Assembly (NCBI GenBank): GCA_026120185.1
Contig: JANUWF010002278.1
Span: 284,001-348,000, forward strand
Source of the DNA: Voacanga thouarsii
Taxonomy: Eukaryota; Streptophyta; Magnoliopsida; Gentianales; Apocynaceae
Length of the DNA stretch: 64,000 nt
Direction of reading: 5' to 3'
The position numbers and the translations under genes were made by a program. The notes under the pieces were generated by a model. The model had not been told where the DNA came from. It ran no database searches and saw only the letters and a program-made list of their open reading frames with translations. Below are positions 13,159 to 24,037 of this stretch, in pieces; the stretch's first letter is position 1, and every line of letters begins with the position of its first letter.

Positions 13159-14514
13159 ATTCTTATTTTCTCTCTAAAATATTTTTCCTATTTAATCCTC
13201 AAGCTATCTCCATATTTTCACCTCAGGCAAAAATTACCATTTTGCCCTTCTTACTCAAAAACCACAATTAAGCCTCCTAGGCTACAAATCACAAATCCAA
13301 AACACATAAAATTATATAAAAAATATATTTAATCATGCAATAAAATATGATATACATCCCAACCCCCTTACTCTAGGGTTGGTTTCAACTAGGGTTTCAC
13401 AGGACATCATTAATGTGTTAAGACTAGCATGTGTTAGACTTCCTGATTTGATCAAGCGGTGGTTCTCATAACCGTGAGTATTGAGATACTTAAAGTTAAC
13501 ACATGGATGCTTGTGAATGGAACAAGTTTATTGGATGATCTAGCTTTGAGATAATCACATGGACAACTATTTAGTGCCAGTGATATAATCTCAATATAGC
13601 AAACGTGCATGTATCCTTAGATTTGAAATCTCCAAGGTATTTTGTTTGCTGAGCTTTGTACTTTGATTCCAATCTCCGGAGCTCAATCGAGGGCCGCCTA
13701 TGGGATGGATATTGGGTACATTGTGAGGTAAACGAAAGTAGTTGAGAAGGTCAATAAAGGATTCACCACTCCTAATAGTAGAGGCGAATATCTCACGGCC
13801 ACTTGTAGGAATTACTACTCAAAAGGTCCTTGGCCAAGGCGATTGTGTATTGGAAATAGTTCCAATTGATACACATCTAGAGTAGTGGGTTCCTGGTACA
13901 AATACTATTTTATTCGGGTCAGAATTAATTCTGGAGGTAGTTGGCACTAATTTCGTACTCCAAACTGAATGAGATATTATATGGTGAAAGGAGTTAATTG
14001 CACTGAAGTTTGTTATTGAAGGGCTCATGTTAAGCCACTTAACTTCCTAGACTCTTGGATGGTTATGATATGTTGCTAGATACCGCTCATGATCTGGGAA
14101 TATGGGTTATTAATTGATGAATTAATAAACCAATCTTTATTAGAATTAATAGGAATAATTCTAATTAATTATGGATTATTAATCTCAAAGACGTTTGGAT
14201 TAACTCATGTTCACTACCAATTGACTGGGAAACCTAATAGGTCACACACAATAGAGGATTATATACTCAAGATGTTATTTGATAACATAGAGGGGTTAGT
14301 TGCGAGAAAGAGAAGTTGTTGTGGACAAATTATAATTAGTTATAATTTGTGGCCCAAGTTGTAATTGTGGAAACTTAATGTTTCCAATTATAATTAGGAA
14401 ATTCTAATTGTTTTAGAATTTTAGATTTTCAGTGGATTTTGAAACATATATTGGATATGCTCAAAACCCGAATCCAATGGTGATACACACGAAAATAGGA
14501 GCCACAAAACAAAC

Positions 14515-14590
14515 GTCTTCTTCTTCTTCTTCTTCTTCTTCTTCTTCTTCTTCTTCTTCTTCTTCTTCTTCTTCTTCTTCTTCTTCTTCT

Positions 14591-14681
<91 letters not shown>
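14515..14681 (+). repeat. Compound microsatellite (CTT)n-(CT)n in the Copia-1 5' LTR
   Basis: About 27 CTT units pass directly into about 43 CT units. The corresponding place in the 3' LTR remnant (about 23081-23106) has only two CTT and about ten CT units, so the tract has grown (or the other shrunk) since insertion. The long Ser/Leu and Arg/Glu open frames here are translations of the repeat, not genes. Confidence 0.97.
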
Positions 14682-14686
<5 letters not shown>

Positions 14687-15024
14687 GCTGAAAATGAAAA
14701 CAGCCCTAGCCGCCATCTTTTTCTACTAGCACAGGAAATTTTGGTGCTTGAGTATTCCTCTGTGTGGATTACTATTAGAAATAATCACACACTATGATTA
14801 TAGTGGTTAGACATCCAACTCTTGTGGAGTTTGCATAAGAGGATTGTTAGATCGTGCCTCAACTTGAAGAAGAAATTTTGTTCTTCGGACGATCAAACAA
14901 AGGTAAAAACCTGTTACCTTTATTATCTTTATGTCTTGTTTTCCACACATAGGCGGGTCCTAGGATGGTATCTCATTTATTTTTCGCTGCGACGTATATG
15001 ATACAAGCCTGAGATACCCAACAG

Positions 15025-15040
15025 TGGTATCAGAGCCATG
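15025..15040 (+). other. Primer binding site of Copia-1 (tRNA-Met type)
   Basis: TGGTATCAGAGCCATG lies one base after the 5' LTR end (...CCCAACA, 15023). It matches the initiator tRNA-Met complement used by most plant Copia elements and fixes the LTR boundary. Confidence 0.92.
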
Positions 15041-16821
15041 CTATGTGTGGTCTACGGACATTGTTTTGGCATGAAAAACTGTTTTCATGTATTCGTGTTT
15101 GTCTTTGTTCGCTGTGAAAATCATTTTCACTCGAGTCGAAATCGTTTCGAGCTTTGTGGGTTGGGTCCGTAGCACAATATGATTGTGTAAAAGTTATAGC
15201 ATATTTCGAAAGGTGCTTTCTTTATGTGCTGAAAATTTTCTGCAGAAAAACGTTTTCTTAAACATGGTAGTTGCCCTCTATTTGTAACACCTTACTACCT
15301 AGGCCCAACAGGGTCGGGGATGTTACCTCGTCCAAAGGATAAGGGGTCTTTATAACTAGGTCACACAAACAAAAATAAAACTATACTTTTAAGATTAAAC
15401 TTATTACAACCCAAAAATTCAAAAACAAATCCAAAATAAATTGTTCACTATCATCTCTCAAAACAACATAGAGTCTTCAAGCAGGCAACATTCTAGCTAC
15501 TCATCCTCACAGCAGGATCAACCTGATACATGGCATAAAAGGTGATAAGATAAAAATCTCAGTATGCCCGTGGGTGCTTTGAGTGTTTCAGGCAAAACAG
15601 TTCATGTATGCAAGTTGTAAAAATTTCATAAGAGAAAGTGCTAGCAAGCATTAGGCAATGCTAAAAATAAAGAGTGGCATTTTGCTTTTCCAACCATACA
15701 TCTACACAATAAAACAACCACTCAAATGGGCGGCCATGGGTTACTACACGTTGGGCCCCATGATCATATAATGGTCAGAATGCCACACTTTGTGCAGATT
15801 GACAAAAGGTAGGTGTACGGCATACTAGGTAAGATACTCCTCCTTCTTTACACCCAAACATACCGATTGTCCACTCCGGAAACACACAGTCCACATGACT
15901 GAAACTTACTAACTCGGACCGGCATGACTATGTAGTACTGTCACTTCTCTAAGTTGAGTTCATCTTTTGGAGGTGGCCTCCTGCTAGAAAACTCACTCTT
16001 TCTCTTCAAAACTAGTACTACTAGCCTACCCTTATTGAGTACGCAATGTTGTTTGTCCCACTTGGGAGAAAACTGATAAAACATTGCTTTATTTGGAAAT
16101 AGAAATTAAGGGTTTCTAAAGTTCGTGTCAAAGTTGGTTTTAGAAAGAGTTTAGTGTTTTAGTAAAACTGCTTGTTGATTTTCAAATGATTTGTTTGACT
16201 GAAACAAGAAAGGAAAGAAGCCTTAATTACCTTTACAAAATAAGTGTCCATATACTTCGCGTTTGGCTTGCCATAGTAACCTTTTGACATCAAATAAGTT
16301 TTATGCAGGAGCTTACCTGATCCTTTGCTTGCAAAGTCACAAGTCTTCCAAAGCTGACCTAACCTCGCCTGGGGTAAACACAAGTTATATGGTTATATTC
16401 AAGCTATACTCGCTTCCATAAGTAATCCTAGTTCAACTCATTACAATCATGACCCTAATGTCCTAAGATTTAAGGCTAGATGATAAGGTTTTTATAAAAT
16501 AAGTCTAGCTTGATAAATGAAAATAAACTAGGGGTTGTAAAATTAATTACTAATAACTTATGGGTTCAAATACAAATCTCTAGTGTTGTTAATAGTTAGA
16601 TGAAGAATCCTAAGTCCTATATGATATTATTAAAATAAATAAATTATTACTAATCTCTTAGTTAATAATTAATAGCTAGAAAATAATAACTAAAATTAAT
16701 AATAAATAAATTTTATTAAATTTTGATCAATAGATAATAAATAAATTTCAATAGTGTTTATGAATATATAGCCTACAAGAGTAATATTTTACCTATATTT
16801 ATTATTTATATAAAAGGCTTG

Positions 16822-16822
<1 letters not shown>

Positions 16823-16895
<73 letters not shown>
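16823..16895 (+). repeat. (TTA)n microsatellite in copy C
   Basis: About 24 TTA units within the AT-rich middle of the long LTR. The same place in copies A, B and D is AT-rich but not expanded. Confidence 0.95.
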
Positions 16896-16896
<1 letters not shown>

Positions 16897-18742
16897 ATAT
16901 AAATATGTATATATTTTTCTTTAATAAAAGATATCATTTATTTGGTTAAAATATTACGACTCCATTTAATATTCCAAAACTTCCTAGGGTTTTCAAATCA
17001 TTGGAGGAAATCATAGTATTAATTTTAATTAACGTAATAAATTTAGTCAATTAAAATAGCTTAGGATCAACAAGGTCATGATCATAATCTTCCTATTGCT
17101 AACAATAATCATGAACATAAAATCCAACATCAATCAACAAACTATTCTATTCATGAATAAAGGCTTAAATCCATACCTACTATCACATGACCAAGTCTCT
17201 ACTAAGCATAATCATATTCATGGCTTCAATGAAAACAAGAGCATAATACCCTATTCACCAAAGGTGACATAATATCTATCATGCTTAATCATCCATACTC
17301 ACTCACAACATGAAGAGCATGCATCGATCTACAAGAAATATCATAAAACTTAACCATGGCAAAACATCCTCATGCTCTAATCTCAACTCCTTCATACAAC
17401 TACATACTCAATCCCCAATCATATTCTATCCTTTTCTAACAACATCTAAGAGACATGATTTTAGAATTAAACAGAAAGTTAAAGAGAAATACTTGATTGA
17501 TGACTATCTCAATGAAGATTCTAGGAGATCCACACACTTGGAAGGCTTGAATCGTCCAAGAAAGAAGAAGAAAAACGGCCATGATTGTAGTAACCATTTC
17601 GGCAGAGAGAGAGAGAGAGTATTAGTATATTATGTTAAATTGAAGGGAAAGAAGATGAACAAAATTTTTCTTAGTTACCTTGATAGAGTTCTTGAGACTT
17701 CAAGAAAAATTTTGGTTTTTTATCCGATAGCGGATTTTTGTTTTCAATATGTGATGTTATAAAATCTAGAAATGGGCTCTAGGGAGTGAGTAGGTGTGAT
17801 CTGGAGTTAATGGAAGGGTTTGGAGGTGTTTAGAGTGGTCTTAGACTTGAAGAAAGGTAGTGTGTATTCTTGATGTTTTTGGTGTTCTTGAAGAAATGGA
17901 GAAAACTAGACGAAAGGCTGGAAGTGTTGGCCGAATGATTGAGGAATTCTTGTGATTTGATTTTTAGATTTGGGAAGAGAGGGAAAGCTAGTTGTTTGAA
18001 ATTCAAATGGAGTAATTCATGGAGTGTTTCAAGGTAGAATATATGGTAATATTGTTTGATTGATGGAGGTTCTTGGAAGCTACAATGGTCGACTGGTTTT
18101 GCTGTGATTTTGCTGAAATGTATGAGGGTTGAAGGAGCTATAGGTTGGCCTGCCATGCTGCGAAACTGTCCAGAAATTTTTCCTGGTTTGCACAGCTTTG
18201 TGCAGTCCGGTTTTGGCAAAGAAATTTCAATCCTCAAGCTGAATAAGTTGGTCAATTTTTTGGTAGCATTTGAATAAGAAAAATGGTTGAAGTTTTCAAA
18301 AGCTAGACTGTCCAAGAACTTGGAAAATTTTCAGATTGCTTTCATGAAGAAGATGAATACTTATGGAGTGGAGTTTGAAGGTTCAACCATGAAGATTAAT
18401 TCTCTTGGGAACCTTCCTTAACCCTTCCCTATTTTCAGCCAAAACTGTATCCTGTAAGAGTCATTTTTGAAATTCCAAGGTCAATAAACCTTGCTGAATG
18501 TTCTGGAATTAAAATATGGATTTGGATAAATTGAATAAGCCTATTTGGTGAAGAATTTAAGGTAAACTAGGGAACAAAAGGGCATGAATCCCTAAAGAAT
18601 TCTTGTAGGGCATAAGAATAGGATTAAGACATTCCCTTCATATCTCCCCTAGGACAACACTCTTACTTCTACTTATGGCATGCAAGGGATGAAAATATTC
18701 TACCTTATATAAAATAAAATTTAATCATGATAAAACTTAATT

Positions 18743-18811
18743 GGTGGGATTTGAACTCAAGACCTTAGAGATTAATTCCAAAGCTCTAACTATTAAACCA
18801 CAACAACTCTT
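18743..18811 (-). other. tRNA-like (pol III box) segment, copy C
   Basis: On the minus strand the A-box-like stretch is GGTTTAATAGTTAGAGC and the B-box-like stretch GAGTTCAAATCCCACC. It matches copy D closely. The spacing of the two boxes is tRNA-like, but pairing of the arms is incomplete. Confidence 0.55.
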
Positions 18812-19052
18812 GTTCTTATTTTCTCTCCTAAATATTCTTCCTATTTAATCCTCAAACTATCTCCCTATTTTGACATCAAACAAAATTACTATTTTACTCT
18901 TCCTACTCAATAAGCACAACTAAGATTTCTAGACTATAAATTATAATTCTAAAGTACATAAAATCATTCAAAAATATATTTATGCGTGCAAGAAAATATG
19001 ATATACATCCCGACCCCCTTACTCTAGGGTTGGCTTTAGGTGGGGTTTCACA

Positions 19053-20743
19053 CCATTTCATCTTGGGAATTTGATTTTCTGTTTTGTTTTGTCTAAACTA
19101 ACAAATTGGTTGTTGCTTTGAGCTTTAAAATAGAAAATTCTGTTGAGAATTGTTCTCACTAAAATTCTGCAGAAGATTAGGGCACTAGAAATTATTTCTG
19201 GAAAATTTTTCTGAAAATCGCCGCCACTTCCCGACTACAGCCGACACCGGCTCTGGCCTCCAAACCGGCGCCAGTTCCATTCTGTTCGTAATGTCTAGAA
19301 ATTATTTTTGGAAGAGAAAAATTTTTGGAAACCAAAACAGAGCCAGTGCCGGTTCTGGCTTCCAAACCGGCACCGGTTATGCTCTGTTTTGCACTATCCA
19401 ACTATTTAAAAAAAATTGGAATAAAATTTTGAAAAGGAAAAAATCTCATTTGATGAGAGGCGGCAAAATAAAATTTTTTCCACGGGGGCGTTGCCCCCTA
19501 ACCCCTGCAAGGGGTGCTGCCCCTTTGACCCCCGCCCGCTGACCGGCCAGTGGGACCACCGTTATCATTGCAAGACGGGACCCAAAAGCATTTTCTCAAA
19601 ATTAGTTTTGAGACAAACAAGTTTATTTTTCAAAATAGTGATTTTGAAATTTTAAAATTAATGTATTTTCCCAAAATATTGATTTTAGATTTTGTTTTAT
19701 TTTTCTAAAATAGTGATTTTGGAATAATAAAAGTTATATGTTTATTTTGTTTAAGTATAATTAATGGCATGGTGGATGGTTATAGACTAAAACCAATTAT
19801 ATTTGTTCATGCATTTTACAGTTTTGGTTTTTTATGAAATAGAGCCTGTGAGTCCTGCCTTCTCTAAAATTCTTGTGTAATTCTCTTCTCATCTAACTCC
19901 CCTCGAATGTAACTCGAGGTTTTCTCACTTTAGGAAATTATGTAATTAGTTTACATAGGTTAGATAGGAGTAGAATTATTTTATTTTGGAAATGACAACC
20001 AAAACAAGGCAAGAAGGTAAGACCTTCTACTTGAATCATGCATGAACACATAGAGTTAACTATATTAATTTCTTTTATGGCTCAAAAAAATTAATTTAGG
20101 GTAAAGTCCATAACCATACCACGTAATCGCTTTATTATCATGATTATCAATTATGTGATTTATTGATTTTTATGCATGTCATTCAATAAAATCACTAAAA
20201 GGAACAAATCCCTCAATTAATATTAAACCTAATTCCTTCTATTAATATAGTAAGAACGATAGTCCTTTTTCGAGACCAGATTGTTGGGCAAACCCAAGCC
20301 TACTTGACATCGAGCATGTTCAAGATATGGAATTAAATTCCTAATTAATTGGTCGGGTTTAACTAAATTCTTTATCCCGGTTGGACAAACTCAAGCATAA
20401 AGAAATTTACAGAAAAAGTTGGGGTAGCCCAAAAGGCTTTAAGATTAAAAGCTGTTAATCACCCAATGATCCGATAGTTACATATGATATAATTGGTATT
20501 GGATAACTACCAATGAACTCAAGGGTGGCTTGTTGGGCAAACCCAATGTTATTCTTGAGGAATTTAGATACTAGTCCACTAGGAAAGCTTCCAACGGGTT
20601 TTTCCGAATCAGTAGTGAGGGCTATTGGTTTGAGTAAAATAGTGGAGTAAAAATGCGCTTAAATAAAATCCTAATTATTTGCATATCATGTGCATATACA
20701 AGTAGCTAATGCTCTCTATCTTTACATCTAGGTCACTTTCATC
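19053..20743 (+). other. Copia-1 leader (second part), no gene
   Basis: This untranslated leader runs between long-LTR copy C and the gag start. It contains two copies of a GC-rich two-part box (19240-19284 and 19342-19386), then a hairpin-rich GC block (about 19478-19560), then AT-rich sequence. I see no protein-coding signal. The first part of the leader is 15041-15282. Confidence 0.75.
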
Positions 20744-21544
20744 ATGTCAACAAACTTGAACTTACGTAGCATCTTGGAAACCAACAAGTTAACCAAATTA
20801 AACTATCTCGACTAGTATAGAAATTTGAGAATCGTTCTCAAATCGAAAAAGTTGCTCTACGTGCTAGATGCTCATATTCCACCACCACCAGCCCAAGATG
20901 CTCATGCTGATGAGCATGCTGTCCACAAGAGGCACAAGAAGGATAGTGATACAGCATCATGTGTTATGCTGGCATCCATGACTCCTGAGTTGCAAAAACA
21001 GCACAAGCATATGAATGCTCAATTGATCATTTTACATCTTCGAGAGTTGTTTGATGCCCAAGCCAAAACTGAGAGATATAAGATCTTGAAACAACTATTC
21101 TGTTGCAAAATGGCATAGGGTTATTCTGTAGCCACTCATGGGCTGAAGATACTAGGCTTAATAGAGAAGCTTGAATCTCTCGGGTTTGCAATGGATCATG
21201 ACTTAAGTGTTGACTTAATTCTACAGTCTTTGCCTAATAGTTTCTCACAATTTGTGATTAACTATCAGATGAATAAGATTGAGTCCACCATTCCTGAATT
21301 GATCAACCTCCTTAAAACTGCGGAGTCCTCCATGAAGAAGAATTCCAATGCAGTTTTAATGGTAAAATCTTCCTCTTCTAAGAAGAAAGTTCAAAAGAAG
21401 AAGAAGAATGCTCCTATAAAGCCCAAAGGTGGTGTGAACAAGAAGGATGCAGCTACCAAGGGCCCATGCCATCATTGTGGGAAGATGAGCCACTGGAGAT
21501 GCAACTGCAAAGACTACTTGGAGACTATTAAGGACAAGAAATAG
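20744..21544 (+). pseudogene. Copia-1 gag (capsid/nucleocapsid) pseudogene
   Basis: The frame starts MSTNLNLRSILETNKL and continues with the Copia gag signature (NYLD, then YRNLRIVLKSKKLLYVLD) after an in-frame stop near 20814. The middle (about 20960-21300) matches plant Copia gag (UBN2-type), and the end is a lysine-rich stretch plus a zinc knuckle, CHHCGKMSHWRCNC (about 21467-21510). The knuckle spacing is C-x2-C-x4-H-x4-C, with the H and last C present. A second stop lies at 21116-21118. Gag would form the virus-like particle; this copy cannot give a full protein. Confidence 0.88.
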
Positions 21545-21583
21545 AAGGAGAAGCTTACAAGCACTTCTACTTCTACTCTGGGT

Positions 21584-23062
21584 ATGTTTATGGTTGAGAT
21601 AAATACTGCCTTTAGAAATGAGATATGGGTATTAGATACTAGATATGGATCTTATTTGTACAATAACTTGCAGGGACTAAAGAGCAGTAGAAGGCTAGAG
21701 AAAGGCGACGTAGACCTACGTACTGCAAATGGGGCAAAGGTTGCTGCACTTGTTGTGGGGACATACGAGCTAAACCTGCCTTTAGGATTAATTATAGAAC
21801 TGGAAAACTGTTATTATGTACCAATTTTAATGAAAAATATTATCTCAGTTGCGTGTTTAGACTTATGTGGATTTTATTTAATATTTAAGAATAAATATTG
21901 TTCTTTTTCATTGAATGATGTTCATTATGGTTCAGCAACTTTGGTTAATGGTTTATATGTTCTAGACTTGGATAATCCAATTCTCAATATAAACAATAAG
22001 AAACTTAAAATAGATAACTCTAACACCTCTTACTTATGGCATTGTCGTTTGGGCCATGCAAACAAAAATCGTGTTTCTAAGTTACACAAGCTTGGTGACT
22101 TAGGGTCATTTGATTATGAATCATATGGGACATGCGAGTCTTGTTTACTAGGTAAAATGACTAAAACTCCTTTTCTAGGAAAAGGAGAATGGCCCAATGA
22201 GTTATTAGAATTCATACATTATGATGTATGTGGCCCAATGTTAATACAAGCAAGATGAGGTTATAACTATTTCATAACCTTTATCGATAACTTATCACGA
22301 TACGAGTATTTGTATTTAATGAAATACAAATCTAAGGCCTTTGGAATGTTCAAAGACTTCAAGAATGAAATAGAGAAATAACTTGGCAAAAGTATTAAGA
22401 CTCTAAGATCTGATCGAGGAGGAGAATACTTGAGCCAAGAGTTTCTAAGTTATTTTAGAGATAATGAGATATTATCTTAATGGACTCCACCACATACACC
22501 TCAACATAATGATGTATCTAAGAGAAGGAATCGAACCCTTCTAGACATGGTACGGACCATGATGGCTTCTGCAGACTTACCAAAATCATTTTGGGGGCAT
22601 GCACTAGAAACTTTTATTTATATACTAAATAGAGTTCCGACAAAATTGATTGATATTATCCCATTTGAGATGTTTTTTGGTAAGAAACCAAAATTATCTC
22701 ACTTGCGAGTATGGGATTGTCCTACTTTTGTTAAAAGGCCACAGTCAGACAAACTTGATAGTAAGTCTAACAAGTGTTTGTTTGTGGGATATCCGAAAGA
22801 ATCTTTCGAATATTACTTCTATCTACCCTCCAAAAATAAACTTGTTGTTTCGAAACATGCCGTCTTCTTAGAGAAGGAGTACATGCTCAAAGGGGACAGT
22901 GGGAGTAAGATTAAACTTAGTGAAGTTCATGAAGATCAAACAAATGAGGATCAACCGTCTAACCCCACATCTATTGAGAGAATAGATGAACCTTCTAATA
23001 CACAAGAACCTCGTAGATCTAGTAGGATACGTGTGGCACCTGAGAGATATGGATTTCTCATT
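21584..23062 (+). pseudogene. Copia-1 protease / GAG-pre-integrase / integrase pseudogene, RT missing
   Basis: The protease part opens with IWVLDTRYGSYLYNN, in which the usual catalytic Asp-Ser/Thr-Gly is altered. The GAG-pre-integrase zinc domain follows, LWHCRLGHANKNRVSKLH then CESCLLGKMTKTPF (H-H-C-C all present, about 22035-22175). The integrase core keeps the DRGGEYLS motif (about 22415-22440), with stops near 22257, 22379 and 22478. The integrase end FVGYPKESFEYYFY (about 22782-22824) and the RRSSRIR linker (about 23010-23030) are followed by PERYGFLI. The frame then runs directly into LTR sequence, so RT and RNase H are lost. Confidence 0.9.
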
Positions 23063-23447
23063 AGGAGCCACAAAACAAACGTCTTCTTCTCTCTCTCTCT
23101 CTCTCATTTTGCTGAAAACAAAAACAGCCCTAGCCGCCATCTTTTTCTACTAGCACAGAAAATTTTTGTGCTTGAGTATTCCTCTGTGTGGATTACTATT
23201 AGAGATAATTATACACTGTGATTATAGTGGTTAGACGTCCAACTCTCGTGGAGTTTGCATAAGAGGATTGCTGGATCGCGTCTCGACTTGAAGAAGAAAT
23301 TTTGTTCTTCGGACGATCAAACAAAGGTAAAAAGCTATTACCTTTATTATCTTTTTGTCTTGTTTTCCACACATACGTGGGTCCTGGGATGGTATCTCGT
23401 TTATTTTTCGTTGCGTCGTATATGATACGAGCCTGAGATACCCAACA
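23063..23447 (+). repeat. 3' LTR remnant of Copia-1
   Basis: The sequence from GAGCCACAAAACAAACG to CCCAACA matches the end of the 5' LTR (about 14497-15023, minus the microsatellite length). The upstream three quarters of the LTR are absent. It is followed by TSD ATAGT (23448-23452). Confidence 0.9.
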
Positions 23448-24037
23448 ATAGTTGAAAACTTTGATTCTTAATTTTCATTCCTTGGGATATTAGGACTTAG
23501 TATATCACTCTATTGTGGAATTTCATGTTCATTGAACTCAATTTTTCTAGTGCACACTTGTGATCATCTCGTTCTTCATAATCCTAGTTCTAATTGTTCT
23601 TGTTTCTTTATTCTTGCTAATTCTTGTTTGTTTCTTGGTTAGAAGTGATTCCTTATGCGTCTAAGTGTTTGTTCTTATGTTGATTGAGTCCACATTTCTT
23701 GAAATTCTTGATTAAAACTTGTTTGCTTGAGGTGCCCTACAAGTATTTGTTGAAATTCTCCTAAGACCCCCTAATTGGAAACATCCATTGATTTGTGTGA
23801 TTCACTAAGTTGGACTAAATCTTTAGCTATGGGGGAGAATTAGGATTGAACAAGCAGGCTTGAATATTGAGAAAAAGGCAAGAGAGTGAGCCTATTACTA
23901 AAAGAGCCTAAAAAGGCAAACACGAGCGTGGAGTGACCAATCCTTGAGAGCCAACACACAAGGAAGTGAAGTGAGGAATTATTTTCTTCCTAATCTCTTT
24001 TGTTTTGCAGGTATAAGTAAGTAAATATTCCATCACC

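Larger units (their letters stand above)
4705..13401 (+). mobile_element. Long-LTR family copy A: solo LTR, about 4.3 kb net, containing copy B
   Basis: Begins TATAACACCC (TG changed to TA) and ends GGGTTTCACA, with 5-bp TSDs GGATA (4700-4704) and GGACA (13402-13406) differing at one base. The internal order of landmarks is the same as in copies B, C and D: 'CCTAGGCC...GGGGATGTT' near the start, a CCGGCACGACC stretch, an AT-rich middle, an AG-rich stretch, an antisense tRNA-like segment and the terminal TTTCACA. No second LTR or primer site is found, hence 'solo LTR'. Orientation is set by the TGTAACACC end. An A-run lies at about 5869-5887. No gene is supported. Confidence 0.82.
4459..15023 (+). 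repeat. 5' LTR of Copia-1, split by nested long-LTR copies A and B
   Basis: The LTR blocks are 4459-4704 and 13407-15023; the middle is copy A (4705-13401) plus its TSD. The last part (about 14490-15023) aligns with 23063-23447. The LTR ends ...CCCAACA, one base before the tRNA-Met primer site. The only open frames here, 14429-14716 and 14432-14797, are translations of the CTT/CT microsatellite. Confidence 0.88.
15283..19052 (+). mobile_element. Long-LTR family copy C: solo LTR (3770 bp) in the Copia-1 leader
   Basis: Starts TGTAACACC and ends GGGGTTTCACA, with TSDs CTATT (15278-15282) and CCATT (19053-19057) differing at one base. Landmarks follow the same order as in copies A and B. It carries a long TTA microsatellite at about 16823-16895. 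Antisense frames such as 17830-18315 show similarity to frames in copies A and D, but they carry no recognised domain. It is shorter than the other copies and has no internal gene. Confidence 0.87.
4459..23447 (+). mobile_element. Copia-1: Ty1/Copia retrotransposon inserted in the Gypsy leader
   Basis: Starts TGTTAGTGTTGTGCCC and ends ...GATACCCAACA, with identical TSDs ATAGT at 4454-4458 and 23448-23452. The 5' LTR (4459-15023, about 1.86 kb once inserts are removed) is split by long-LTR copy A. Copy C (15283-19052) splits the leader. The gag (20744-21544) and the protease-integrase part (21584-23062) are broken. RT, RNase H, the polypurine tract and most of the 3' LTR are deleted: at about 23063 the polyprotein linker jumps straight into late LTR sequence. 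Without RT this copy cannot act on its own. Confidence 0.9.

Noticed and set aside
4705..13401. Long-LTR copies as DNA transposons with terminal inverted repeats
   Set aside because: TG...CA ends and 5-bp TSDs fit LTR integration; the end similarity is only about 10 bp and imperfect.
14429..14797. Long Ser/Leu-rich (plus) and Arg/Glu-rich (minus) open frames
   Set aside because: They are translations of the (CTT)n-(CT)n microsatellite in the Copia-1 LTR.
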